Shown here: piece after piece, positions 46,425 through 57,660 of the stretch
Layout of the letters: the number at the start of each line of letters is the position of its first letter
Position numbering within the stretch: position 1 is the first letter of the stretch
Source: Orobanche coerulescens
Lineage: Eukaryota; Streptophyta; Magnoliopsida; Lamiales; Orobanchaceae
DNA: 64,000 bases
Direction: 5' to 3'
Assembly: GCA_033398695.1 (NCBI GenBank)
Contig: CM065811.1
Span: forward strand, 116,483,501-116,547,500
Program-made: the position numbers and the translations under genes
Notes under the pieces: generated by a model
Seen by the model: only the letters and a program-made list of their open reading frames with translations
The model's database searches: none
What the model was told of the DNA's origin: nothing

Positions 46425-46538
46425 GCCTTTCGGCCGATAGGGGGTCGATAGACCCTACCGCCGCATTCCTTATGGCTATCGGTTGGCCTATCGGCCGATA
46501 GGCCGGCCGATAGGGTCTGGCTGTGTTACACTATAAAT
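46425..46538 (+). promoter_or_regulatory. G LTR promoter with CTATCGGCCGATAG palindromes
   Basis: A perfect 20-bp palindrome, GGCCTATCGGCCGATAGGCC (46485-46504), is flanked by part copies (CGGCCGATAGG, GTCGATAGACC). TATAAAT is at 46532-46538. In the 3' LTR the palindrome is at 51701-51720 and the TATA box at 51747-51753. Confidence 0.7.
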
Positions 46539-47149
46539 GTGTGTTCTGAGCGAGCGACTCATTTCATTCGCCGCTTTCCTAAGCGCCGCGAGAGAGAGAT
46601 ATAGAGGGGAGAGTTCTTCATCCGGGTCGATTTCCATCATTTCTTTTCGGTTGTGAGGCTCGGATAATCAATCTAACGCGTGTTCTACGGATCTTAACAC
46701 TTGAATCACTCAAGGTAATATCTCTTGAAACCCTACCTTTTTTGGATAATTGGGGATTTTGGGGTTTTGTCCGATTCTTTCCGTTTCGTTGATGGATTCA
46801 TGATGAATATGATTATTCTTGTTGGTATTCTTAGTTTCCTACGGATTCATGGTATATTTCGTGATTTTTACGGAACCGAGAGGGTTTGGTTGTGGTCCGC
46901 CCTCGTTGTTATTTTTGTGCGAATATACATGAATCGTAGGCGGGTTTCCGGGTGTATTCCATTTCCATAATCGTTTAGAAGTGGTTGTGATTGTGCTATT
47001 CGAATCGTTAGGTTCATTTTCGTCGATTCCTCGCGGTCGTGCTTGATTCTTCCGCTCCGCTCGTTGTCGTATTCCTTTCGCTAGCATCGGGCGCCCGAAG
47101 CTTCCCGGTTGAGCCGTATCCGTTCGTGGTTCCGTGCTCGTGGTATCGA

Positions 47150-47164
47150 GGCAAGTACCTTGCC
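47150..47164 (+). promoter_or_regulatory. Conserved inverted repeat GGCAAG-TAC-CTTGCC
   Basis: Perfect 6-bp stem, 3-nt loop. It is kept in B (12475-12489), C (14825-14839) and D (21874-21888) with loop ATA, and in weaker form in A, E, F and H. In sense it also contains AG|GCAAGT, the consensus of GC-AG splice donors. Confidence 0.45.
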
Positions 47165-48270
47165 CATACTTTTCTCGTTTTATGTATATGATGATCGGTG
47201 GTCGCCTTAATGTGTTTGTTTGGTTGTTTGAAATGAAGTTTCAAAAGATTTCGGTTTGGCCTCGTTAAAGGCTTTCTTTCAAAACGCGTGTGTTTTGTGA
47301 ATGGTGTTTTGAGAATTTATTATGATTCGATTATTTTGAACGTTGAAGGATTTTATGATGATACTCATATTGTTTAAGTTATGGAATCGTGTATTTCCTT
47401 ATTTAATCTTGTTATCGAAATTTTGAAGAGTTTGATAATGGTGTCGAGTTAATGGCCATCTCTAGTGAGTATTCTTAATGAACTTACATTCTTAGCATAT
47501 TAGTGTTGCATGAGTAACGTGTGTGTGTGTATGCTCACTACGGGTTAGATCCGACGGGGTCTCGGTAGGGCTCCACGAAGCTGTGGACCGCGAGTTTGCT
47601 TTTAACCACTGTGGGTTAGATCCGACGGGGTCTCGGCAGGGATCCACAAAGTTGTGGGTCCGCGGTTAATTGTGGTGCATTTTTGCAAATGTGATTTGAT
47701 ATTGGCATTTCCGGAAGTGAGTGCTTTCGAACGGTTTTCATGATTGCATGCATTGACTAAGTGTGTAAGAGGTAAGTGTTCGTTTGGCTTACTTGGCTAG
47801 GATGGCACTGGAGTATTTTGTTGTTTGTTTTAAATCCTTTATTTGTGGATTTTGATGTTGGGATACGAACCTCCTGGTCGTTCTTGTGTACTGTGAGTTG
47901 ATGAGATTTGGGGCTAAAATCCCAATGGTTTTGTAAAAGTCGTTTTACGGATTTGGGGCTAAAATCCCAACGGTTGGTTAATGTCATTTTTCTGAAAGTA
48001 AACCTTTGGGCGGTGACCCTTTTGTCTTTCGGTTTTCGAAAAGTAGGATTTGATAATCCTAAATTGTTTTTCTATTAAAACTCTCGATGGCATTCTAAAC
48101 TGCTTTATAAATTACTTCCATTGATTTATGATATTTCGTTTTTGAAATGTTTTCTCAAACCCTTGCCTCGGGAAGTACTTTTCGCTTCGTTTGGATCTTT
48201 GAGGATCCTCGGTTATTGTTATTCGTGGAATGTGAATTGTATGGCTCGTATTTGCACTTTGTATTTGCAC

Positions 48271-48310
48271 TAGCAAAACGGTGGAGTTTGCTAACCCCGA
48301 GTATTCGGGG
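48271..48310 (+). promoter_or_regulatory. Tandem RNA hairpin (G LTR)
   Basis: Stem I TAGCAAAAC/GTTTGCTA (one T short here; GTTTTGCTA in the 3' copy at 53484-53508). Stem II CCCCGA-GTAT-TCGGGG. Confidence 0.6.
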
Positions 48311-48662
48311 GTGGATGTCTGTTTTTGCATTCGTGTTTTGGAGCATAACACGTGGTCGGCATGAAGGATGATGAAAGATGATCGATACTAATCACATGAG
48401 GAACCGTACATCGTGTGTTGGTTCGATTGTACTTTATTTTCCGTCATTGTATTGTTCCTGCCAGACGGGTGTAGTTGTATTTTGTCCCTGCGTGGGCATG
48501 AGTTGCATTTGAGTTGTATGTATCCGTGGAAAGACCAAATCGGTCATCGAGTCATTGTAGCCTCGAAGGCATTGTCGAGATGTTAAATGTCGTTACCACT
48601 GGTAGATCCTTGAGGAAAGGTTCTACGGCGTGTAATATCCCCGAGCGGATTGGGGTGTTACA

Positions 48663-50959
48663 TAAATGGTATCGGAGACAGTTGTGAAACCTAGCCGTCG
48701 GGTCATGGTGTCTATTGAGTTTTGTCTCGTCGGATTTAGTCCGACCGAAATGTCGCGACGCGTCGCTTGAGTTTGTTGGTCGTGATTAGTATCGTGGGGC
48801 GATCATCATCTTCGTGCGACTGTGGAAGTAAGTCTCCCTTCTTTGTGTTGTGCCTCGTGTGACACGAGCTATTTTTATGATTATTTGTTAAGTGGTGGAA
48901 TTTTTATGTGAATTTTGATTTCACGATATGTATTTAGTCGACTCTCGTATTTGATTTATACGAGGAGTGTCGTCACTTTTGATGTCTTTTTATTGTTGTT
49001 TTTGTCCGTGGCTGATGAATTTCGACTCGATCCGCACGCTTTACAAGTTCTATTGTGGAAGCTTTGTGCTTATACGCGTTCGACTTGTTCACTAGCCGCC
49101 ATGGGAGGGTATTTTATCGCTGGTTTTGTTCGAATGTGGTATTTTATCGCTTATTTTCGTTTAAAGACATGTATTGTCTTGATTTTAAACATTTTGATGC
49201 GTGTGCTAGGAGTTGTTTTAGTGAACGTCGGTATGTGTGAGTTTTGGGCATTCTCGCCTATCGATTTTTGAAAACCTTGAGTATCTTAGAAAAATAAACT
49301 TGAGACATACTTTTCAAATGACTTATTTTCTTGTGGTACATCCTAGGTGCCACAATGTATTTCAAAAATTTTTCTACCTCGAGGACCAAAATATTTGAGA
49401 TATTTTCAACACTATTATTTAGACCCGAGGTTCGAATATTTTGAAAGTTTTCACAAAGAGAAAATGTCCTCATTTTTATCAAATGCGAAATGGATCTCCA
49501 ATGTCTCGATAATGATGTTTCACGTTTGTATTTTTGAAAGGTGATACTCAAGATCAATCGGTATTCTTCAAATTATTTTCAAAATGAGGTTTTCGTTTTT
49601 AAAACCTATCCATTCCCGTGTGAGGGCTGGGTATGTATGTATGATGTTCGCGTTGTCATTATGATATTTACTCCCGAGTATGATCGAATTGGCGGTGTGA
49701 GCGTTGAGTCGCTTTCCACACATTTGTTGCGATAGCCCCCGGTGAGAGGCGGGATGTTGGTGTTGAAAATTATCGCCTCGTAGTGATTAATGCGTTGTCG
49801 CGCATGTGCGAGCTGTTAGAGCTTGGTTTGGTATGGTCGTGTGCATCGTTGATGGTTCCGTTATGCGTCGAATGTTTAATGTCTTGTTACCTTGCTCCCG
49901 TTTTTGTGAATTTCGTGGACGAGGTCGGAGGTAATGCCCGTTTTATTTTGACTTCGTGTTTTCTCTTCCTGCCTATCGATTCGCTCATGTTCGTTGGTAC
50001 TTTATGAACTCCGTTTCGGTATTTCGTTTCATCGTCCGAACGAGCCGTGATCTTGTTGTGGGCCGATCTCGGTTATCGGTGTGACTTTTCGAGTTCGGTT
50101 CGATTCTTGTGAACTTTGTTCGGGAGTAACATCATTTGGTTCTATTAGTTCTTCTATTCGAAGTGGATCGGATTTAGAACTCTTGTGTTTTCGACTTTGT
50201 CGACTCATCATGTTCATTGACCTTTCTCGAGTTTGTCCCGCCCCTTGCCTTTGTTGATCGAACGAGGTGGTATTAATTCGAATTTCTCGCTCGTCGTTGT
50301 GACCTTTCAATCGTTACTCCCTTCTTCGTGGATCTCAGTGCGAGTGTGCATCTTGTTGTTTTCATCGGATCATGTTTTGTCTCGAGTCGAGGTGTGAACC
50401 TCGGAGTTGCCGTTGAACCTTATTGTTCTTCGTGATCCGAACATGATCGTTCGCTTTTTTGTTGTCTCGATCTTTGTGGTTTGATCGCTTGATTGTTCGG
50501 TTTTTGTCAATCTCGCTTTCGTGATTGGCGAACATTCGACTCCTTCGTAATTCCCTTGATTTGGGAAATTAGTTTCGTTTTCAATCTTCCATCCCTTAGG
50601 CGGTGGGATTCCGTGTTTGTTCGGTTGACTCGCGTTTTGATTGATGTACCGTTGGGTTGGTCAATCATATTGGTTTTCGCTTTGTTGTGTTTTGTGATTG
50701 TCGGATAATTGACTTGGATATATTATCCGCTTGATGACGCTTGTCACTTGTTGGTTTTATTATATCGCTAACGGCGACGTTGTGTTGGTCGCCGTGGAGC
50801 GTGTTTTCACGCCGTATATTCCATTGCGTTGTTTGTAACGTTTCGCCGTTGGGCGTTAGTTACGCATTCTTGTGTATCTCGATGAGTTTTCCTTGGCGGA
50901 ATATTCCTTCTCCTACTTGTTTTAAGTTTCGGACGAAACTTCTTTTAAGGAGGGTAGAA
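48663..50959 (+). other. G internal region, non-coding, with PBS and conserved 3' block
   Basis: The PBS TGGTATCGGAGA (48667-48678) has one more mismatch than the others. The middle is AT-rich with no protein motif. The last 470 bp contain the block shared with A, C and H, the hairpin GCGTG-TTTT-CACGC (50799-50812) and the pre-PPT hairpin (50924-50941), then CTTTTAAGGAGGGTAGAA as PPT. Confidence 0.75.
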
Positions 50960-53884
50960 TGTAATATCCGCACTTTCGATTTCCTAATTCTTTTTTTTCG
51001 GTCGGAGTCCGCTTTGACGACTCGCTCATGACCGCTTCGCCATTCCGAGAATGATTAATTCTACACTTTTGACATCCGAGTTCGCTTCGGTGTCGTTTCG
51101 TTGAGTTCGTGCTTTTAGCGACTTTTCCGCACTTGAGTTCGATTCTTGCGAATCTCGACCAAATCACTGCTTTCGAGTTTCCCGCAAGTCCGTTTAACTT
51201 TGTTAGACGTGTTGTGAACTTCGGTTTGGTTATTCGATCACGTATGGTGATTTTCGGCATTTGGGCCATTTTCGTAATTTCCCAAAGTTTGGGGTAATTA
51301 CCTTCCGTTGTCGAATCTCGAGCCTTCGGGTGGTCGGAATAGTGTGTTATACTAGCTCTTAGATTATTCTTTGTGAGTACTTCGTAAACGTATCATCGGT
51401 TCGTATTCGTGTTCGGGTTTCGGTGTCGTTTTGTTGAATTCAGGATTACTAAACGACTTTTCTAAGTATGAGTTCGTCTTTGTTAGATCACCATTAATTT
51501 TTGGTAACTCCAAAAATTATAAATCTTTGCAATATTATAGAACATCGAGTTAGCTTTCCAATGGTTCAAACGGTGAGTCAATCGGAGTCCGGACGAGAGA
51601 GTTATGGTCGTTTTAGTTTTTGCCGAGCACTTCCAGGAGCCGTTCCGCCGATACGGGGGTCGATAGACCCTACCGCGGCATTCCTTATGGCTATCGGTTG
51701 GGCCTATCGGCCGATAGGCCGGCCGATAGGGTCTGCTGTGTTACACTATAAATGTGTGTTCTGAGCGAACAGCTCATTTCATTCGCCAGTTTTCCTAAGC
51801 GCCGCGAGAGAGAGGATATAGAGGGGGAGAGTTCTTCATCCGGGGGTCGATTTCCATCATTTCTTTTCGGTTGTGAGGCTCGGATAATCAATCTAACGCG
51901 TGTTCTACGGATCTTAACACTTGAATCACTCAAGGTAATATCTCTTGAAACCCTACCTTTTTTGGATAATTGGGGATTTTGGGGTTTTGTCCGATTCTTT
52001 CCGTTTCGTTGATGGATTCATGATGAATATGATTATTCTTGTTGGTATTCTTAGTTTCCCTACGGATTCATGGTATATTTCGTGATTTTTACGGAACCGA
52101 GAGGGTTTGGTTGTGGTCCGCCCTCGTTGTTATTTTTGTGCGAATATACATGAATCGTAGGCGGGTTTCCGGGTGTATTCCATTTCCATAATCGTTTAGA
52201 AGTGGTTGTGATTGTGCTATTCGAATCGTTAGGTTCATTTTCACGATTCCTCGCGGTCGTGCTTGATTCTTCCGCTCCGCTCGTTGTCGTATTCCTTTCG
52301 CTAGCATCGCGCCCGAAGCTTCCCGCTGAGCCGTATCCGTTCGTGGTTCCGTGCTCGTGGTATCGAGGCAAGTACCTTGCCCATACTTTTCTCGCTTTAT
52401 GTATATGATGATCGGTGGTCGCCTTAATGTGTTTGTTTGGTTGTTTGAAATGAAGTTTCAAAAGATTTCGGTTTGGCCTCGTTAAAGGCTTTCTTTCAAA
52501 ACGCGTGTGTTTTGTGAATGGTGTTTTGAGAATTTATTATGATTCGATTATTTTGAACGTTGAAGGATTTTATGATGATACTCATATTGTTTAAGTTATG
52601 GAATCGTGTATTTCCTTATTTAATCTTGTTATCGAAATTTTGAAGAGTTTGATAATGGTGTCGAGTTAATGGCCATCTCTAGTGAGTATTCTTAATGAAC
52701 TTACATTCTTAGCATATTAGTGTTGCATGAGTAACGTGTGTGTGTGTGCTCACTACGGGTTAGATCCGACGGGGTCTCGGTAGGGCTCCACGAAGCCGTG
52801 GACCGCGAGTTTGCTTTTAACCACCGCGTGGGTTAGATCCGACGGGTCTCGGCAGGGGATCCACAAAGTTGTGGGTCCGCGGTTAATTGTGGTGCATTTT
52901 TGCAAATGTGATTTGATATTGGCATTTCTAAGTGAGTGCTTTCAACGGTTTTCATGATTGCATGCATTGACTAAGTGTGTAAGAGGTAAGTGTTCGTTTG
53001 GCTTACTTGGCTAGGATGGCAATCGAGTATTTTGTTGTTTGTTTTAAATCCTTTATTTGTGGATTTTGATGTTGGGATACGAACCTCCCGGTCGTTCTTG
53101 TGTCTTGTGAGTTGATGAGATTTGGGGCTAAAATCCCAATGGTTTTGTAAAAGTCGCTTTTACGATTTGGGGCTAAAATCCCAACGGTTGGTTAATGTCA
53201 TTTTTCGAAAGTAAACCTTTGGGGCGGTGACCCCTTTTGTCTTTCGGTTTTGAAAAGTAGGATTTGATAATCCTAAATTGTTTTTCTATTAAAACTCTCG
53301 ATGGCATTCTAAACTGTTTTATAAATTACTTCCATTGATTTATGATATTTCGTTTTGAAATGTTTTCTCAAACCCTTGCCTCGGGAAGTACTTTTCGCTT
53401 CGTTTGGATCTTTGAGGATCCTCGGTTATTGTTATTCGTGGAATGTGAATTGTATGGCTCGTATTTGCACTTTGTATTTGCACTAGCAAAACAGGTGGAG
53501 TTTTGCTAACCCCCGAGTATTCGGGGTGGATGTCTGTTTTTGCATTCGTGTTTTGGAGCATAACACAGGTCGGCATGAAGGATGATGAAAGATGATCGAT
53601 ACTAATCACATGAGGAACCGTACATCGTGTGTTGGTTCGATTGTACTTTATTTTCCATTTCTTTGTATTGTTCCCAAATGCACGGTGTAGTTGTATTTTG
53701 TCCCTGCGTGGGCATGAGTTGCATTTGAGTTGTATGTATACGTGGAAAGACCAAATCGGTCTCCATCGAGTCATTGTAGCCTCGAAGGCATTGTCGAGAT
53801 GTTAAATGTCGTTACCAGCCTGGTAGATCCTTGAGGAAAGGTTCTACGGCGTGTAATATCCCTGAGCGGATTGGGGGTGTTACA
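50960..53884 (+). repeat. G 3' LTR
   Basis: 2925 bp, collinear with the 5' LTR. Visible differences include many one-base indels in short runs and T/C switches at GTT/GCT, far fewer clean substitutions. It ends GGGGGTGTTACA at 53884, followed by the TSD. Confidence 0.9.
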
Positions 53885-54212
53885 TAAGAGACAGAAGACC
53901 TCGAGAAATTTTTCAAGAGGCCAGAGGAGTGAGATCCGTGAGCCTGTTGCTTCGCAGTTTTCTTCTGGGAGCACTCCTCGTTCGGTTGACCAGTCTAAGA
54001 ACCTTACCCTGCAGGCGAGTAAGACGATCGGTGTGAAGACTCGCTTTAGCTGCATCGTGTAGGCCATGCGAGATAATTGTCGTTCGCCACCAGTTAATTG
54101 TTTTAAGTGCGGCCAACTGGGGCACCAAGCGGTGCATTGTGAGACCGTTGCCAGGATGTTCGGGAATCGGGTTTTCGTTCCTACTCGGGGAGGGCCCGGT
54201 GGTGTCCAGTGA
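53885..54212 (+). pseudogene. F gag, second part (zinc knuckle and stop)
   Basis: If G and one TSD are left out, the reading frame of 45262-45739 continues in phase here. TAG at 54060 interrupts it; the same frame then has the knuckle CFKCGQLGHQAVHC (54099-54140) and ends TGA at 54210. No protease follows, so F encoded gag only, as in TR-GAG elements. Confidence 0.8.
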
Positions 54213-54777
54213 TGTAGTTGTGTATCGTACTTTGTGCTGTAATTCGTGTAGAGATTGATATTTGTTGCGTGAACCTTTTGGTTTTGTTTCTATTCTATCA
54301 TGATGTTTTATTTTAAGTTTCGGGACGAAACTTAATTTTAATAGGATAGAATGTAATATCCGGTATTCTCGTTTTCCGTTATCTTGAATTGTTTGTGTTT
54401 TGACGTCGGACATTTTCTTGTTGATGAGAATCGGAATGATTTCTATCGTAATACTCTATTTGTTTCTATCGCATAGCCGTTTTAGTCGGGTGCGACTTGT
54501 TGTCGCGTACATTTATTTGATCAAATGTGTGCATATGATGTGGTATGTGATGCGTCGTTAATTGATCGTTATTGTTTTGAATCATTGCCGATGGCGTTGT
54601 TATGATCGTCGTGAGGCGTGTTTTCACGCTGTATATTCTTTCGCAATGCTTGTAACGTTTCGCCAATGGGCGAAAGTTATGCGTTTCTTGTGTATCTCGT
54701 TGAGGTTTCTGTTGGGATATTGCTTCTCCCTACTTATACTAAGTTTCGGGACGAAACTTCTACTAAGGAGGGTAGAA
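54213..54777 (+). other. F 3' untranslated region with two stacked PPT units
   Basis: The hairpin AAGTTTCGGGACGAAACTT occurs twice (54315-54333 and 54741-54759). The first is followed by AATAGGATAGAA and TGTAATATCCGG (54352), an LTR-start look-alike; the second by a PPT and the true 3' LTR. Between them lies the conserved 3' block with GCGTG-TTTT-CACGC (54616-54629) and a TTTCGCC/GGCGAAA hairpin (54658-54675). Confidence 0.7.
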
Positions 54778-56545
54778 TGTAATATCCGCAATTTCGGATT
54801 TCCAGTAATTTTCATTTTTCGGCGGAGGTCCGTTTGACGACTCACTTTTGACCGCTTTCGTCATTCCGAGAATATTTAATTCTACACTTTTGTCATCCGA
54901 GTTCGGGTCGGTATCGGTTGGTTGCGTCTCGTGTTCGGAAATGCCTTGTCCGCACGTGAGTTCGATGCTCGCGCCGCTCGTCCGAAAATGTTGTTTCGAG
55001 TTTCTCGGAAGTCCATTTAATGTTATTATTCATGTTGTAAGCTTCGGTTTGGTGTTTCGATCGTGTATCGTGTATTTCGGACGCTTTTGGGCCATTTTCG
55101 TAATTTCCCAAAGTTTGGGGTAATTACTTTCATTGTCGAATTCGAGCCCTCGGTGGTCGGAATCGGGTGTTCTCTTAGTATTCGGATTCGCCTTTGCGAG
55201 TACTTCATAATCGTGTTTTCGGTTTACGCTCGTGTCGGAGTTTCGGGATTTTTCGACCGTCGGATCGACCGAGGCTGGCCGCTGTGCGGCCGAGTAACGG
55301 CCGAATGGCCCGGCAAGAACGGCCGTAATGCCGTTACGCACGTAATGCCTTCCTTACGCACGTAACATGTCCGGCAGATCGCCTGCAGAGTTCGCCTTGG
55401 CCGACATGACGTAGGCCTCGCCGATTACGACGTAAGCGGCCGGCCAGTGGTCGGCTATTTATAGGCCTGGACCGAGTCATCCGCCATTTCTCATCTTTTC
55501 TTCATTCCTTCCGCGATTTTTCACCCTAGATCGATGGTTTTGAGTAGAATCAACTTATATAAACATGTTTTGGAAGTTGGGATCATGGATTAACATCATC
55601 TTCCACCGGATCGAAGGTAAGAACACCTAAACTTTTGGTTTTGGATGTTCTTGAGGTTTCTTGGTGTTTTGGCCGATTTGCTTCGCTTTTGATTCATATT
55701 ATTGTTAGAACTTGATTGTAAACTCGTAATCATTCAATACCCTTGAAGTTTTGTGGAACGGATTTGAGTATTTCTTTGAATAATCGATTAAATTGGACTA
55801 CGCCCTCAAAGTGTCCGATAAAATGCTTCAATGGGTAGAACTTGGGAAGTTCCATACGTTTTCGTAGAATTGTGATTGAATTGATATCGTTGTGACTTAG
55901 GAGCGAATTCTTGTGAAGAACTCGAGTCGGAACCCTTCCGTTCGTTGCCTTCTTTGGGGTCCGAGCTTCGGCCGAACCGTGTTCTTCGGAGCGTTCGGTA
56001 GCGGTTATTAAGGCAAGTATCTTACTATACGACTTGTATCTTGCGACTAGTAATTACGTATGAGATGTATGATGACTTTGCTTGCCTTCGTAATTATGTT
56101 CCGTTTGAGTTGGTTGTGTTTTCCGTAATTTGAAGGCTTTGTGATAATAGTGTTATATCAGTATACGTGTTAGGCGTTGTGCCATTTGTGCAGGAATGCG
56201 ACGTACATATGGGATGGTTGTACACTTGGTGGTGCAATGTATTGTGTACCGAATGTGTGTTATGTTGATTGATGATAGTTGTTGCGAGTGTCGAGGTTGT
56301 GTTATGTGCGTGCAATGTACGATTTTGTGGTGATCAAGGTGATTGATTAATTGTACTCATTGTTGTATGTAATGTGGATGTGAATATGTGTATGACCGCT
56401 AAGTTCACTCGTGTTGGTTCGACGGGACCTACGAGGATTCGTGGCAGTGGACTACGGGATCAGAACTTAGTGAGGTACTGAGGTCCAATCGTGCTGGTCT
56501 GACGAGGCCTACGATAACGCATGGCAGTGGACCATGAGTTTCGGA
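54778..56545 (+). repeat. F 3' LTR, truncated by H
   Basis: Matches 40833 onward, including the promoter (CTATTTATAG at 55455-55464) and the first minisatellite units, until TTTCGGA (56539-56545) where H starts. The last five bases, TCGGA, are the candidate TSD. Confidence 0.85.
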
Positions 56546-56922
56546 TGTAACACCCCCAAAACCGTATGGGAATATTACACGCCGTAAACCCTTTCCGCAA
56601 GGATCTACCAGGCTAAACGTCCATAAACAACCAAACGCTTGCCCGTCCAGGGTCAAACAATATAATAATACAGACCGTCAAGGTCACTTACACATAAACA
56701 CACAGACCGATGAGGTCACACAACTCTATCAACAGGACTGACTAACAAACATTACCCACACAGGGGTCGAAATACAATACAACGGAAGACTGAATCAACT
56801 CTAATAATACAACTAAACTCTACCAACTCTCAAATCTTGATTAGTATCGCAGCTCGTCATCCCCTTGTGCCAATCCTGATCGCCTCCCGAACTCGCATGT
56901 ACCGGACGCAGAGCAGACATCC

Positions 56923-56963
56923 ACCCCGAATACTGGGGTTAGTAAAACTCCTTTGTTTTACTA
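56923..56963 (-). promoter_or_regulatory. Tandem RNA hairpin (H LTR)
   Basis: Read on the minus strand: stem I TAGTAAAAC/GTTTTACTA, 9 bp, loop AAAGGA. This is the B stem with one C-G pair replaced by T-A on both arms. Stem II is shorter, CCCC...GGGG. The 5' LTR copy is at 62743-62785. Confidence 0.65.
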
Positions 56964-57279
56964 GTGCAAGTATCAAACCATACGAAATGTAACAAGCAAA
57001 TAGCAACTACGAATTTAATACGGAAATCAATTATCAAAATGTTCCCAGAAGTTTTAGAATTTCGAACTCAAGTAAGAGATATTTGAAAAGGAACACATCA
57101 TCTCGGGATTTTTAAAGCGAGAAAATCTTTTGGACCTCGAGTCCCAATTTACAAAACCTTTTCGAAAACATTAGGGCCTTAGCCCGATTCTCGCTTCAAA
57201 GCACACCAAATAATATATCATTATGAATCCGAGATCCATATTTAAATTGTTACCCGAACAATCATCGCTACACGATCAC

Positions 57280-57660
57280 CGTTCGTACACATCATGTAAT
57301 CGAACTCCGGAGGCCTCGACGGACCTTACCCGAACTACACACATTGTTCGTACACATCATGTACCGAACTCCGAGGCCTCGACGGACCCTACCCGCTACA
57401 ACACACACTGCTCGTACACATCATGTACCGAACTCCGAGGCCTCAACGGACCCTTCCCGCTACAAGATCGTTCGTACACATCATGTACCGAACTCCGCAG
57501 GTCTCGTCGACCTTACGGATCACACACCTTGTCCGTACACGTCATGTACCGACTCCAGGCCTCGGACCCTACCTGGTTCACACACTTTGTTCGTACACAT
57601 CATGTACCGAACTCCAGAGGCCTCGTCAGACCCTACCTGGATCACACACACATCGACTCG
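57280..57660 (-). repeat. Minisatellite in H LTR (about six copies)
   Basis: Units of about 60 bp with CGTACACATCATGTACCGAA and CCTCGACGGACC; the same array is at 63100-63490. Its regular frames give long spurious peptides (263 and 267 codons). CATCATGTACCG and the GACGG core are kept in each unit. Confidence 0.75.

Larger units (their letters stand above)
45740..48662 (+). repeat. G 5' LTR
   Basis: TGTAATATCCGC...GGGGTGTTACA. The U3 contains the block shared with B and H (46260-46390). Promoter array and TATA are at 46485-46538, donor-like AAG|GTAAT (46714/46715), inverted repeat GGCAAG-TAC-CTTGCC (47150-47164), minisatellite (47534-47670) and tandem hairpin (48271-48310). Confidence 0.88.
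45740..53884 (+). mobile_element. Element G: complete Gypsy-type element without coding capacity (LARD-like)
   Basis: TSD TAAGA at 45735-45739 and 53885-53889. LTRs are 2923 and 2925 bp and the internal region is 2297 bp with PBS, PPT and the pre-PPT hairpin but no gag or pol by eye on either strand. The internal region is homologous to that of H. Movement would need proteins from another element. Confidence 0.88.
40833..56545 (+). mobile_element. Element F: gag-only (TR-GAG-like) Gypsy element, interrupted by G and H
   Basis: 5' LTR 40833-43684, PBS, leader, gag split by G, a 3' region with stacked PPTs, and 3' LTR from 54778, which is cut by H at 56546; its remainder is beyond the window. 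Without G the internal region is about 2.9 kb and contains gag but no trace of protease, RT or integrase. The left junction is D sequence GGCAC (40828-40832); the right junction is not visible. Confidence 0.8.

Noticed and set aside
53913..54413. 166-codon minus-strand frame
   Set aside because: It is the shadow of F gag on the other strand, extending into the 3' region.
57280..57660. CRISPR-like regular repeats
   Set aside because: Units are directly adjacent minisatellite copies without unique spacers, inside a plant LTR.
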